A DNA stretch of 64,000 nt from an uncultured Bacteroidota bacterium (GTDB lineage: Bacteria > Bacteroidota > Bacteroidia > Flavobacteriales > Flavobacteriaceae). A program made the position numbers and the translations under genes. The DNA is taken from NCBI GenBank assembly GCA_902604715.1, contig CACLAD010000001.1, positions 165,959-229,958 of the forward strand, given 5' to 3'. The stretch's first letter is position 1. Every line of letters begins with the position of its first letter. A model generated the notes under the pieces. It saw only the letters and a program-made list of their open reading frames with translations. It was not told where the DNA came from and did no database searches. Below, piece after piece: positions 8,563-17,535 of the stretch.

Positions 8563-10488
8563 ATGATAAATATTATATTAAAGGATGGTTCTGTTAAAAA
8601 ATACAGCGAAGAAATGTCTGTAATATCTATCGCTAAAGACATTAGTGAAGGACTAGCAAGAAATGTAATATCTGCAAAGTTCAATGAAAACGTTATTGAA
8701 ACAAGCAGCATTATTAAAGAAGATGGAAAATTAGAATTTTACACATGGGATAATGATGATGGGAAAAAAGCCTTTTGGCACTCTTCTTCTCATGTTATGG
8801 CCCAATCAATAAAAGAACTCTTTCCAAAAGCTAAGCTAACAATAGGGCCTGCGATCAATAATGGCTTTTATTATGATGTCGATTTAGGTGATCAAAAGAT
8901 ATCTGAAAAAGATTTTGAAAAAATTGAAATAAGAATGCTTGAAATATGCAGAGAAAAACATGATTTTAAATTAAGGCTTGTTTCAAAAAAAGATGCTTTA
9001 GAATTTTACAAAGAACGGAATAATGATTATAAAGTTCAATTAATAAATAATTTAAATGACGGAGAAATAACTTTCTGCGATCATTCAAATTTCACTGATT
9101 TATGTAAAGGTGGACACATACCAAATACATCAATAATTAAAGCAGTTAAAATTTTAAATATTTCAGGTGCATTTTGGAGAGCTGACCAAAACAATAAGCA
9201 ACTTACAAGAATTTACGGTATATCTTTTCCAAAACAAAAGCTTTTAACAGAGTACTTGGATAATATTGAGCGAGCAAAACTCAGAGATCATAGAAAGATT
9301 GGAAAAAATCTCAAACTTTTTTCATTTTCCAATAAGGTTGGCTTGGGATTACCCTTGTGGCTTCCGAAAGGAGTTGAATTAAGAGATAGACTAGAGAGTT
9401 TTTTAAAAAAAGCACAAAAAAAAGCTGGGTATGAAATGGTAATTACGCCGCATATAGGAAATAAGGAACTTTATGTTACTTCAGGTCATTATGAAAAATA
9501 TGGAGACGATAGTTTTCAACCAATCAAAACCCCAAAAGAAAATGAAGAGTTTTACCTAAAACCTATGAATTGTCCCCATCATTGTGAAATTTATAACTCC
9601 CAAAAATTTAGCTACAAAGACTTACCTGTGAGATATGCAGAATTTGGCACTGTATACAGATATGAGCAAAGTGGTGAGTTACATGGATTGACCAGAGTAA
9701 GGGGTTTTACTCAAGATGATGCACATATATTTTGTACCGAAGACCAGCTTGATAGTGAATTTAAAAATGTTATTGACTTAACACTTTATGTATTCAAATC
9801 TTTAGAATTAAACGATTTCAGTGCTCAAATCTCTGTAAGAGATGCAAAAAATATGAAAAAATATATTGGAGATGTAAAAGCCTGGGAAAAATCTGAAAAA
9901 GCTATTATTAAGGCTGTAAAAGATAAAAATCTTGAATACAAAATTCAAGAAGGTGAAGCAGCATTTTACGGTCCAAAGCTTGATTTTATGGTAAAAGATG
10001 CATTAGGAAGAAAATGGCAGCTTGGTACAATTCAGGTTGACTACAATTTACCTGAAAGATTTGATTTGACTTATATTGATAAAAATGATGAGTCCAAAAG
10101 ACCTGTAATGATTCATCGAGCCCCTTTTGGGAGTCTTGAAAGATTCATTGCTATTTTACTTGAAAATACTGCTGGAAATTTACCGCTTTGGTTAACACCA
10201 AACCAATTTATTATTCTCCCTATCAGTGAAAAGCATGAAAAATACTGTGAAAATGTTTTAAATTTGTTAGAAAATGACGAAATTCGCGGCCTGATTGATA
10301 ACAGAAGTGAGACTATAGGAAGAAAAATCAGAGATGCTGAAGTTGAAAAAATTCCTTACATGTTAATAATTGGGGAACAAGAATCAGAACAAAAATTAAT
10401 CTCTGTAAGGAGTCATGGCGGAAATGATTATGGTAAGATGAAGGTTGAAGATTTTGTTAAAATCATAAATGAAAAAATAAAAATTTAA
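8563..10488 (+). CDS. thrS: Threonyl-tRNA synthetase
   Basis: ThrS charges tRNA-Thr. The 641-residue protein has the full bacterial layout. A TGS domain covers residues 1-60. The editing domain carries HSSSHVMAQ (HxxxH) and the CKGGHIPNT zinc-like site. The class II core has motif 2 (RYEQSGELHGLTRVRGFTQD), zinc-binding Cys in MNCPHHCEIY and motif 3 (HRAPFGSLERF). The anticodon-binding domain is at the C-terminus. It leads the thrS-infC-rpmI-rplT translation cluster; infC follows after about 18 bases. Confidence 0.98.
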   Translation: MINIILKDGSVKKYSEEMSVISIAKDISEGLARNVISAKFNENVIETSSIIKEDGKLEFYTWDNDDGKKAFWHSSSHVMAQSIKELFPKAKLTIGPAINNGFYYDVDLGDQKISEKDFEKIEIRMLEICREKHDFKLRLVSKKDALEFYKERNNDYKVQLINNLNDGEITFCDHSNFTDLCKGGHIPNTSIIKAVKILNISGAFWRADQNNKQLTRIYGISFPKQKLLTEYLDNIERAKLRDHRKIGKNLKLFSFSNKVGLGLPLWLPKGVELRDRLESFLKKAQKKAGYEMVITPHIGNKELYVTSGHYEKYGDDSFQPIKTPKENEEFYLKPMNCPHHCEIYNSQKFSYKDLPVRYAEFGTVYRYEQSGELHGLTRVRGFTQDDAHIFCTEDQLDSEFKNVIDLTLYVFKSLELNDFSAQISVRDAKNMKKYIGDVKAWEKSEKAIIKAVKDKNLEYKIQEGEAAFYGPKLDFMVKDALGRKWQLGTIQVDYNLPERFDLTYIDKNDESKRPVMIHRAPFGSLERFIAILLENTAGNLPLWLTPNQFIILPISEKHEKYCENVLNLLENDEIRGLIDNRSETIGRKIRDAEVEKIPYMLIIGEQESEQKLISVRSHGGNDYGKMKVEDFVKIINEKIKI

Positions 10489-10506
10489 GTTTAATTAAAA
10501 CAATTA

Positions 10507-11094
10507 ATTATAGCGATAAGAAGAACAGGTAGAGGAAGAAGACCATGGAGAGTCCAAAAAACTAATCCACATAAAATTAACGGTGAAATTACTGCATCTG
10601 AAGTCAGATTAGTTGGAGATAATGTAGAAATTGGTATTTATCCAATTCAAAAGGCATTAGAAAAATCAAATGATCTTGAGCTAGACCTTGTTCAAATATC
10701 TCCAAATGCTGTGCCGCCTGTTTGTAAGATAATGGATTATAAGAAATTCCTTTATGAACAGAAAAAAAGAGAAAAACAATTAAAATCTAAAGCAACTAAG
10801 GTTGTTGTCAAAGAAATTAGATTTGGACCTCAAACAGATGAACATGATTATGCGTTTAAAAAGAAACATGCTGAAAAATTTTTAAAAGATGGTGCAAAAC
10901 TAAAAGCCTTTGTTTTTTTTAAAGGAAGATCAATTATATATAAAGACCAGGGCGAGATATTATTATTGAAACTAGCCCAAGAGCTAGAGGAATTTGGAAA
11001 GGTAGAACAGCTTCCTAAGCTTGAAAGCAAAAAAAATGATAATGCTAATGTCACCAAAAAAAAAGTAAATAATTATGCCAAAAATGAAAACTAA
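10507..11094 (+). CDS. infC: Translation initiation factor IF-3 with a non-canonical start codon
   Basis: IF-3 binds the 30S subunit, blocks premature 50S joining and proofreads the start codon. Reading back from the clear C-terminal half, the family N-terminus continues without a stop: [13 protein letters not shown], then [20 protein letters not shown], then [19 protein letters not shown]. An in-frame TAA at 10492 limits the start, and no ATG, GTG or TTG lies between it and a GTG at residue 69. ATT at 10507 or ATA at 10510 must therefore be used. This fits the AUU start known from E. coli infC, which lets IF-3 repress itself. I chose ATT for that precedent. The end overlaps rpmI by 20 bases. 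Confidence 0.93.
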   Translation: MIAIRRTGRGRRPWRVQKTNPHKINGEITASEVRLVGDNVEIGIYPIQKALEKSNDLELDLVQISPNAVPPVCKIMDYKKFLYEQKKREKQLKSKATKVVVKEIRFGPQTDEHDYAFKKKHAEKFLKDGAKLKAFVFFKGRSIIYKDQGEILLLKLAQELEEFGKVEQLPKLESKKNDNANVTKKKVNNYAKNEN

Positions 11095-11272
11095 ATCCAG
11101 TGCGAAGAAAAGATTCAAAGTTACTGGTACCGGAAAAATTAAAAGAAAACATGCTTTTAAAAATCATATTTTAACAAAAAAATCAAAGAAGAGAAAATTA
11201 GCATTAACTCATTCAGGTTTGGTCCATGATAGTGATATGAATAGTGTTAAACAACAATTAAGATTAAAATAA
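11075..11272 (+). CDS. rpmI: 50S ribosomal protein L35
   Basis: L35 is a small basic 50S protein. The 65 residues match the family from the first residue: [20 protein letters not shown], then [20 protein letters not shown]. The start codon lies inside infC, giving a 20-base overlap. A later in-frame ATG (11084) would remove only MPK and shorten the overlap, but MPKMKTKS is the standard family start. It sits in the usual infC-rpmI-rplT order. Confidence 0.96.
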   Translation: MPKMKTKSSAKKRFKVTGTGKIKRKHAFKNHILTKKSKKRKLALTHSGLVHDSDMNSVKQQLRLK

Positions 11273-11275
11273 TAC

Positions 11276-11323
11276 GGGAATTTATCCCATAAATCTAGGT
11301 AAAAAAAGAGTAATTATTTTACC
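11276..11323 (+). promoter_or_regulatory. Leader hairpins before rplT
   Basis: The 73 bases between rpmI and rplT hold two inverted repeats. GGGA/TCCC lies at 11276-11288, and GGTAAAA (11298-11304) pairs with TTTTACC (11317-11323) over 7 bases, flanked by alternative TAGG/CCTA pairing. In other bacteria L20 binds a leader structure and represses this operon. A similar role here is inference from position only. Confidence 0.35.
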
Positions 11324-11345
11324 ACCTAATTTAAAATTATAAATT

Positions 11346-11690
11346 ATGCCAAGATCAGTAAATTCGGTTGCCAAAAGAGCAAGGAGAAAAAAAGTCTTAA
11401 AACAAGCCAAAGGTTACTTTGGAAGAAGAAAAAATGTATGGACAATTGCAAAAAATGCAGTTGAAAAAGGCTTACAATATGCCTACAGAGACAGAAGAAC
11501 CAAAAAAAGAAACTTTAGAGCTTTATGGATAATGAGAATCAACGCTGCAGCAAGACATTATGGAATGACTTATTCTCAGCTAATTAATAAATTAAAATCA
11601 AACAATATTGAAATAAATAGAAAGGTTTTAGCAGACTTAGCTGTAAATAATCCTGATGGGTTTAAGGCTATTATTGAAAAAGTAAAATAA
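11346..11690 (+). CDS. rplT: 50S ribosomal protein L20
   Basis: L20 is needed early in 50S assembly and often controls its own operon. The 114-residue protein has the family N-terminus [19 protein letters not shown], the basic helix [20 protein letters not shown], and [23 protein letters not shown]. Length is normal. It ends 5 bases before the end of dnaB on the opposite strand, with no visible terminator between them. Confidence 0.98.
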   Translation: MPRSVNSVAKRARRKKVLKQAKGYFGRRKNVWTIAKNAVEKGLQYAYRDRRTKKRNFRALWIMRINAAARHYGMTYSQLINKLKSNNIEINRKVLADLAVNNPDGFKAIIEKVK

Positions 11691-11695
11691 AATTT

Positions 11696-13210
11696 TTAAA
11701 AAGGCAAATCACTCTCATTATTGTAATCATCTTTATTCCCAAAATCAGACTTGAAGGTATCATCATTTGCAGCAGCATTCATTTTAGAATGAAATTCGTA
11801 TGGTGAGTCATATTGCTCAATATCCTCAAACTTACCAAGAGTTGGGATAAATCTAAGCCTAATATTGTCCAACCCACCGTTACGGTGTTTTGACACGATA
11901 AATTCAGCTTCACCTTCGGTGGATGATTTTTCATTGTCGTCCCATGTATCAATTTTATAATACTCAGGTCTGTAGATAAATGATACTATATCAGCATCTT
12001 GCTCAATTGCACCAGACTCTCTCAAATCTGATAATAATGGACGTTTAGATGTTCTTCCCTCAACCATTCTTGAAAGTTGTGAAAGTGCAATTACAGGGAT
12101 ATTTAATTCTTTTGCTAAAGCCTTAAGATTTCTTGAAATTGTTGAAATTTCTTGTTCTCTATTTCCAGTTTTTATATTTCCACCGGTAGTCATTAACTGT
12201 AAGTAATCAACAATAATCATTTTTACATCCTTTTGTGATACTAATCTTCTCGCTTTCGCTCTCAAATCAAATATTGAAAGGGAAGCAGTGTCATCAATAT
12301 ATAAGGGTGCTTTTTCTAGGTTCTTAACTCTAACATTAAGCTGTTCCCATTCGTGCTTTTCAAGTTTACCGGTTCTTAATTTATCAGAATTTAGACCTGT
12401 TTCTGATGAAATCAACCTGGTTATTAATTGAATTGAAGACATTTCCAAGGAGAAAAAAGCAAGAGGTATTTGATTATCTATAGCAATATTACTAGTCATT
12501 GATAAAGCTAAAGCGGTTTTACCCATACCTGGTCTAGCTGCTATTATAACCAGATCACTTTCTTGCCATCCAGCTGTTAGTTTATCAATTTTACCAAATC
12601 CTGACGGAATTCCACTTAATCCTTTTTTATTTGATATCGCCTCAATTTTTGTTTTAGCTTGAATAACTAAACTTTGAGCTGTTTCTGATGATTTTTTAAT
12701 ATTTCCTTGAGTAACATCGTATAATTTTGACTCTGCATTATCTAACAAATCAAAAACATCTTTGGATTCGTCATATGAATCAGTGATGATTTCATTTGAA
12801 ATTTTAATCAAACTTCTTTGAATAAATTTTTGAAGAATAATTCTTGCATGAAATTCGATATGTGCTGATGATGAAACTTTTTGAGTCAGGGAAATTAAAT
12901 AAAAATCACCACCAATTCTTTCATGATTATTATTTTTTTTTAATTGGTTTGATACAGTAAGAAGATCAATTGGTTCACTTTTTTGAAATAAGGCAAAAAT
13001 TGCCTGAAAAATGAATTGATGAGTTTCTTTATAGAATGCCTCTGGGGTTAACAAATCAATAACTTCATCAACTCCTTTTTTGTCAATCATCATTGCCCCT
13101 AAAACTACTTCCTCTAAATCAATAGCCTGGGGTGGTAACTTACCTTTTTCTAAATTTATTATTGAATTTTTATCAATATTTAGACCTTGAAATGATGCAG
13201 ATTGTTTCAT
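11696..13210 (-). CDS. dnaB: Replicative DNA helicase DnaB
   Basis: DnaB is the hexameric helicase that unwinds DNA ahead of the replication fork. The 504-residue protein has the N-terminal helical domain (PPQAIDLEEVVLGAMMID), a linker, and a RecA-type motor with Walker A ARPGMGKTALAL, Walker B IIVDYLQLM, and the arginine-finger region SRMVEGRTSKRPLLSDLRESGAIEQDAD. There is no sign of an intein. The C-terminal tail (DYNNESDLPF) is acidic. The gene lies 105 bases downstream of accA on the same strand. Confidence 0.98.
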   Translation of the reverse strand: MKQSASFQGLNIDKNSIINLEKGKLPPQAIDLEEVVLGAMMIDKKGVDEVIDLLTPEAFYKETHQFIFQAIFALFQKSEPIDLLTVSNQLKKNNNHERIGGDFYLISLTQKVSSSAHIEFHARIILQKFIQRSLIKISNEIITDSYDESKDVFDLLDNAESKLYDVTQGNIKKSSETAQSLVIQAKTKIEAISNKKGLSGIPSGFGKIDKLTAGWQESDLVIIAARPGMGKTALALSMTSNIAIDNQIPLAFFSLEMSSIQLITRLISSETGLNSDKLRTGKLEKHEWEQLNVRVKNLEKAPLYIDDTASLSIFDLRAKARRLVSQKDVKMIIVDYLQLMTTGGNIKTGNREQEISTISRNLKALAKELNIPVIALSQLSRMVEGRTSKRPLLSDLRESGAIEQDADIVSFIYRPEYYKIDTWDDNEKSSTEGEAEFIVSKHRNGGLDNIRLRFIPTLGKFEDIEQYDSPYEFHSKMNAAANDDTFKSDFGNKDDYNNESDLPF

Positions 13211-13235
13211 TAAATCTAAAGTAAATAAATAAGAT

Positions 13236-13270
13236 TGATTATTAACAATTAATTTTTTTTAATAATCAAC
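13236..13270. repeat. AT-rich inverted repeat between accA and dnaB
   Basis: TTGATTATTAA (13236-13246) and TTAATAATCAA (13260-13270) are perfect 11-base complements around a 13-base AT-rich loop. It could be a weak terminator or processing hairpin after accA, or an operator ahead of dnaB. It lacks G-C pairs at the stem base and a good T-run on the minus strand, so I do not call it a terminator. Confidence 0.45.
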
Positions 13271-13315
13271 ACAATGGATGTTAATAAGACCACATAAAAT
13301 GTTAATAGAGATAAA

Positions 13316-14269
13316 TTATGATGAATAAACACCCATGTTAGAGTACTTTTCCATTCTTCTACTAACTAAACTTGCTTTAGAAAGTTCTTTGAGCTCATTG
13401 TATGAAGATACTATATTAGATTTCACTAATTCAAATGTCTTTTCTTTGTTTCTGTGAGCACCACCCGCAGGCTCCTTGATTACTTTATCAACTAGATTCA
13501 TTTTTTTCATGTCCTTAGCGGTTAACTTAAGAGCTGAAGCAGCTGTTTCCTTATACTCCCAACTTCTCCACAAAATTGATGAACAAGATTCGGGTGAGAT
13601 AACAGAGTACCATGTATTTTCTAACATTAAAACTTTATCCCCAACACCAATTCCTAAAGCACCACCAGAAGCGCCTTCACCTATAATGACAGTAATTATA
13701 GGGACAGATAGTCTGGTCATTTCTAAAATGTTCCTTGCAATTGCTTCTCCTTGACCTCTTTCCTCTGCTTCCAATCCAGGGTATGCACCAGGAGTATCAA
13801 TAAGTGTAACCACAGGAACATTAAACTTCTCAGCCATTTTCATAAGTCTGAGAGCTTTTCTATATCCTTCGGGGTTAGCCATACCAAAATTCCTGTATTG
13901 TCTTTCCTTTGTATTATGGCCTTTTTGCTGTCCAATAAACATAAAGGTTTGATCGTCAATTTTTCCCAAACCACCAACCATAGCTTTATCATCTCTGAAG
14001 GTTCTATCGCCATGTAATTCTAAAAAGGATTCACCAAGTATATTATTAATATAATCTAATGTGTAGGGCCTATCAGGATGTCTAGAAATTTGAACTTTTT
14101 GCCAAGGGGTTAAATTGTTATAAATATCCTTAATAGTTTGGTCCAATTTGGAACGTATCTTACTGCTGGTTTCGGTAACATCAATTTCAGATTTTTCACC
14201 AAGCTCAAGACACTCTTTTAACTGTATATCAAGGGCTTTAACTGGTTCTTCAAAATCTAGGTAGTTCAT
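13316..14269 (-). CDS. accA: Acetyl-CoA carboxylase carboxyltransferase subunit alpha
   Basis: AccA with AccD transfers CO2 from carboxybiotin to acetyl-CoA, the first committed step of fatty-acid synthesis. The 317-residue length is normal. Visible family parts are [73 protein letters not shown] and [16 protein letters not shown], the crotonase-fold active-site region. It lies in the minus-strand run tgt, LptF/G permease, DMT transporter, accA, dnaB. Confidence 0.98.
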   Translation of the reverse strand: MNYLDFEEPVKALDIQLKECLELGEKSEIDVTETSSKIRSKLDQTIKDIYNNLTPWQKVQISRHPDRPYTLDYINNILGESFLELHGDRTFRDDKAMVGGLGKIDDQTFMFIGQQKGHNTKERQYRNFGMANPEGYRKALRLMKMAEKFNVPVVTLIDTPGAYPGLEAEERGQGEAIARNILEMTRLSVPIITVIIGEGASGGALGIGVGDKVLMLENTWYSVISPESCSSILWRSWEYKETAASALKLTAKDMKKMNLVDKVIKEPAGGAHRNKEKTFELVKSNIVSSYNELKELSKASLVSRRMEKYSNMGVYSS

Positions 14270-14305
14270 CTGATTTATGTATCTAATATAAATATAAAAA
14301 AGTTA

Positions 14306-15196
14306 CTACTTATAATCTTTATTATTTCTTTTTTTTATGTAGATGTTGAATATTACGGACGATAAAATTAAAAAAAGACCAATGTAAAATGAAAAGCTCA
14401 TTTTTTCATTATTACCAAAAAAAATTACAGCCATAATTATTCCATATATGGGCTCTAAGTTATAAGTTAAAACAACTGAATAAGGGGAAATAAATCTAAG
14501 CAAATATACTGATGCCATAAAAGCATATGCAGTACAAATACTTCCGAGCATAAAAATATAAAAATAATTAAGGGAAAATATATCATAAATGATTACAGAG
14601 TTTAAATCATTATTAAAAATGAGAAAAATTGTAATAAAAAACATTCCAGTGATAAATTCGTAAAATGAAATTGAAATAGCACTATTTTTTTTAATCATTA
14701 AACCATTCAGTACTGAAAAAAGAGATGCAAAAAATGCCGATAATAATCCAAGAATTATACCTGATAGGTAGTGAAATTCGGCACTAAATATTAGATAAAC
14801 CCCGCCAACAACTACAAAACCTAAGATTACTTCATAAAAAATCACCTTTCTTTTAAATAGAAAAGGCTCAATAAATGATGTAAAAAAAGCTGCAGTAGAA
14901 AACATTGCTAAGGTGACCGAAATATTAGATTTTTCAATAGCCTCAAAGAATGTAATCCAATGCAAAGCTATTATAAGTCCTAAAAAGGAGTATTGAAGAA
15001 AAAGCTTTAAGTCGATTTTAAAGCTTCTTTTGCTAAAAAGCATGAAAATTGCTAATAGTATTGAGCCAATCAACATTCTATGCCAAACAATAACCTCTGA
15101 AGAATTTACTATTAGTTCTCCAAGTATTGCTGTAAAACCAGCGATAAATACCAAAAAGTGTAAGTGTATGAAATGCTTTAAATTATTTTTTTGCAT
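14306..15196 (-). CDS. EamA/DMT superfamily transporter
   Basis: This 296-residue protein is almost entirely hydrophobic, with about ten membrane helices in two EamA repeats. The first repeat starts near FLVFIAGFTAILGELI and contains VWHRMLIGSILLAIFM; the second contains VLNGLMIKKNSAISISFYEF. Members export amino acids, nucleobases or metabolites, and the substrate cannot be read here. The start overlaps the preceding LptF/G permease gene by 14 bases, so they share a message. Confidence 0.88.
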   Translation of the reverse strand: MQKNNLKHFIHLHFLVFIAGFTAILGELIVNSSEVIVWHRMLIGSILLAIFMLFSKRSFKIDLKLFLQYSFLGLIIALHWITFFEAIEKSNISVTLAMFSTAAFFTSFIEPFLFKRKVIFYEVILGFVVVGGVYLIFSAEFHYLSGIILGLLSAFFASLFSVLNGLMIKKNSAISISFYEFITGMFFITIFLIFNNDLNSVIIYDIFSLNYFYIFMLGSICTAYAFMASVYLLRFISPYSVVLTYNLEPIYGIIMAVIFFGNNEKMSFSFYIGLFLILSSVIFNIYIKKRNNKDYK

Positions 15197-16259
15197 TGTA
15201 AACTAGATATATTGCTAAAATTCCAAATAGAATATTAGGAAGCCACACTGCAATAAAAGGAGGTAAATCAGATTGTTGAGCCAATACACCAAAAATCTTA
15301 TCAAAAAATACATAAACCATTGCAACACATATTCCAAAAGCTAAATTGACACCTGTACCTCCTCTTCTTTTTTCTGCAGCGACTGAAAATCCAATTAGAG
15401 TCAAAATAAAAATTGAAAAGGGTATACTCCATTTTTTATATTTTACAACTAAATATCTTTCTATATTAGTTGAACCCCTACTCCTCTCTACTTCTATGAA
15501 ATTAACTAGCTCATTATAGTTTAGAGATTCAGCCACATAATTTAAGGGAGTCAAATCATCAACACTAAAAGAAAAAACTGTATCAAAAGTTCTTCGATTT
15601 TCTAGGATATCAATAGAATCTGTAATAATTCTTTTACTGTAGTTGTTTAATCTAAATTTATTAATATCTGGGATAAATCTAATACTTGTTGAACTAATTT
15701 TAAAATTCAACTTTTCGCCTCTAAAGTTTTCTAAGGTGAAATTAGTTCCAACATTATTATTTTGATTAAACTGAGTTAAAAAAATATATTCATTTTCATT
15801 GATCTTTCTAAATATATTTTTATTGTCAACTGCTTTCCTATTACCCTTTAAATATTTGTAGGAAAAATCATTATATTTTTTTGTTGATTCAGGAACAACA
15901 AACATTCCTGTTAATAATGAAAAAAAAGCTATAACTAGTGATCCTAGCATGTAGGGTTGAAGAATTCTTCTCACTGAAACACCTGATGAATATAAAGCAA
16001 TAATCTCGGAGTTTGAAGATAATTTTGATGTAAACCAGGTTATGGCTAGAAATAAAAAAAGAGGTAGTAAACTTGAAGAAAAATAAATACTGAAATTATA
16101 ATAGTGATCTAGAATTTCGTTAAACGGAACCTGCTTAGCTAATAACTTGTCAATATTATCAGCTAAGTTTACAACAATTGCAATTGGAACGAATAATGCT
16201 TGAATTAACACATAGGTTAATAAAAATTTTTTTAATATGTAACTATCAATTTTATTCAA
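15183..16259 (-). CDS. LptF/LptG-family LPS export permease
   Basis: The protein belongs to the YjgP/YjgQ family, whose two members form the inner-membrane channel of the Lpt machine that moves lipopolysaccharide to the outer membrane. Its 358 residues show three N-terminal membrane helices, the conserved YSSGVSVRRILQPY loop, a soluble jellyroll part (about residues 125-265) and three C-terminal helices (RRGGTGVNLAFGICVAMVYV region). I lean to LptG, but F and G are hard to separate by eye. It starts directly after the tgt stop. Confidence 0.88.
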   Translation of the reverse strand: MNKIDSYILKKFLLTYVLIQALFVPIAIVVNLADNIDKLLAKQVPFNEILDHYYNFSIYFSSSLLPLFLFLAITWFTSKLSSNSEIIALYSSGVSVRRILQPYMLGSLVIAFFSLLTGMFVVPESTKKYNDFSYKYLKGNRKAVDNKNIFRKINENEYIFLTQFNQNNNVGTNFTLENFRGEKLNFKISSTSIRFIPDINKFRLNNYSKRIITDSIDILENRRTFDTVFSFSVDDLTPLNYVAESLNYNELVNFIEVERSRGSTNIERYLVVKYKKWSIPFSIFILTLIGFSVAAEKRRGGTGVNLAFGICVAMVYVFFDKIFGVLAQQSDLPPFIAVWLPNILFGILAIYLVYNAKK

Positions 16260-17396
16260 TTATAATCTGTTGTTTAATTTTTTAACCATTTTATCTTTCC
16301 AATTTAAAAAATCTCCTTCAATTATTTTTTTTCTTGCTTCACTCATTAAAAAACAATAGAAACCTAAATTATGGATTGATGCTATTTGTCTTCCCAGCAT
16401 TTCGTTTACTGAAAATAAATGTCTTAAATAGGATTTGGAATATGTTTTATCAACCCATGTTGTCCCATTTTTATCTAATAATGAAAAATCAAACTCCCAT
16501 TTTTTATTTTTAATATTTATAATACCCTCAGATGTGAATAACATACCATTTCTTCCATTTCTTGTTGGCATTACACAGTCAAACATATCTATTCCTAAAG
16601 CAATATTTTCAAGCAAATTAACTGGTGTTCCAACTCCCATTAAATATCTAGGTTTATCTTCAGGAAGAATATCACAAACAATTGAGGACATCTCATACAT
16701 TTCATCATGCGGTTCTCCGACAGAAAGACCCCCAATAGCATTTCCAAAGCAATTTTTTGATGAAATATAATCAGCAGATATTTTTCTTAAATCCTTATAT
16801 GTACTTCCTTGAACAATTGGGAAAAACATTTGCTTATAATTATATTTTTCAGGGGTGCTTTCAAATCTGCTTATACACCTATCAAGCCACCTATGAGTAA
16901 GATTCATGGAGTTTTTTGCATAACTGTAATCACATGGGTATGGAGGACATTCATCAAAAGCCATCACAATATCAGCTCCAATAGACTTTTGGATATCAAT
17001 TGCTTCTTCAGGGGAAAAAAAATGTTTACTTCCATCTATATGACTTTTAAACTGAACTCCTTCTTCCGTTATCTTCCTGTTTGAAGCCAAAGAATAAACC
17101 TGATAACCTCCAGAATCTGTTAAAATATTTTTTTCCCAATTTATGAATTTATGGATACCACCTGCTTTTTCAATAATTTCTATTCCAGGCCTCAAATATA
17201 GATGATATGTATTTCCTAGAATGATGTCAGTCTTTATCTCCTCTTCAAGCTCTTTTTGATGCACTCCTTTTACTGTTCCTTGAGTGCCAACGGGCATAAA
17301 AATAGGTGTATTAATTTCGCCGTGACTTGTTTTGATTTTACAAGCCCTTGCTTTTGTTAAATTATCTATATGTTCTAATTTAAAAGACGGATTCAT
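16260..17396 (-). CDS. tgt: tRNA-guanine transglycosylase lacking the zinc cysteines
   Basis: Tgt swaps G34 for preQ1 in tRNAs with GUN anticodons, on the way to queuosine. The 378-residue protein has the nucleophile-bearing core (TDSGGYQVYSL, MAFDECPPYPCDY, GGLSVGEPHDEM, YLMGVGTPVNLLENI, MFDCVMPTRNGRNG). The usual C-terminal CxCxxC zinc site is missing: where it is expected the protein reads KNGTTWVDKTYSKSYLRHLF, followed by the conserved His of SIHNLGFY. I recall the same loss in other flavobacterial Tgt proteins. A TATATTTG box sits 8-15 bases before the ATG. Confidence 0.95.
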   Translation of the reverse strand: MNPSFKLEHIDNLTKARACKIKTSHGEINTPIFMPVGTQGTVKGVHQKELEEEIKTDIILGNTYHLYLRPGIEIIEKAGGIHKFINWEKNILTDSGGYQVYSLASNRKITEEGVQFKSHIDGSKHFFSPEEAIDIQKSIGADIVMAFDECPPYPCDYSYAKNSMNLTHRWLDRCISRFESTPEKYNYKQMFFPIVQGSTYKDLRKISADYISSKNCFGNAIGGLSVGEPHDEMYEMSSIVCDILPEDKPRYLMGVGTPVNLLENIALGIDMFDCVMPTRNGRNGMLFTSEGIINIKNKKWEFDFSLLDKNGTTWVDKTYSKSYLRHLFSVNEMLGRQIASIHNLGFYCFLMSEARKKIIEGDFLNWKDKMVKKLNNRL

Positions 17397-17403
17397 ATAT
17401 TGA

Positions 17404-17411
17404 CAAATATA
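17404..17411 (-). promoter_or_regulatory. Promoter -7 box of tgt (TATATTTG)
   Basis: On the minus strand this reads TATATTTG, a perfect TAnnTTTG match. Initiation about 7 bases on would fall within a few bases of the ATG at 17396, giving an almost leaderless message for the tgt operon. Confidence 0.6.
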
Positions 17412-17535
17412 ATTAAGATAGTCTCACAAAAGATTCATGTTACTAAAAAAGTCTAATTGTTAATAAATGCATATTAAATAATTTTATTAATGAACTACAT
17501 TAAATTAAATTGCCAACACAAATTAAATTCCTGTT

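Noticed and set aside
10711..11094. Short IF-3 starting at GTG 10711
   Set aside because: It would remove the whole conserved N-terminal domain, which is plainly encoded in the same frame upstream.
13236..13270. Terminator between accA and dnaB
   Set aside because: The inverted repeat is perfect but made almost only of A and T, and lacks a clear T-run on the minus strand.
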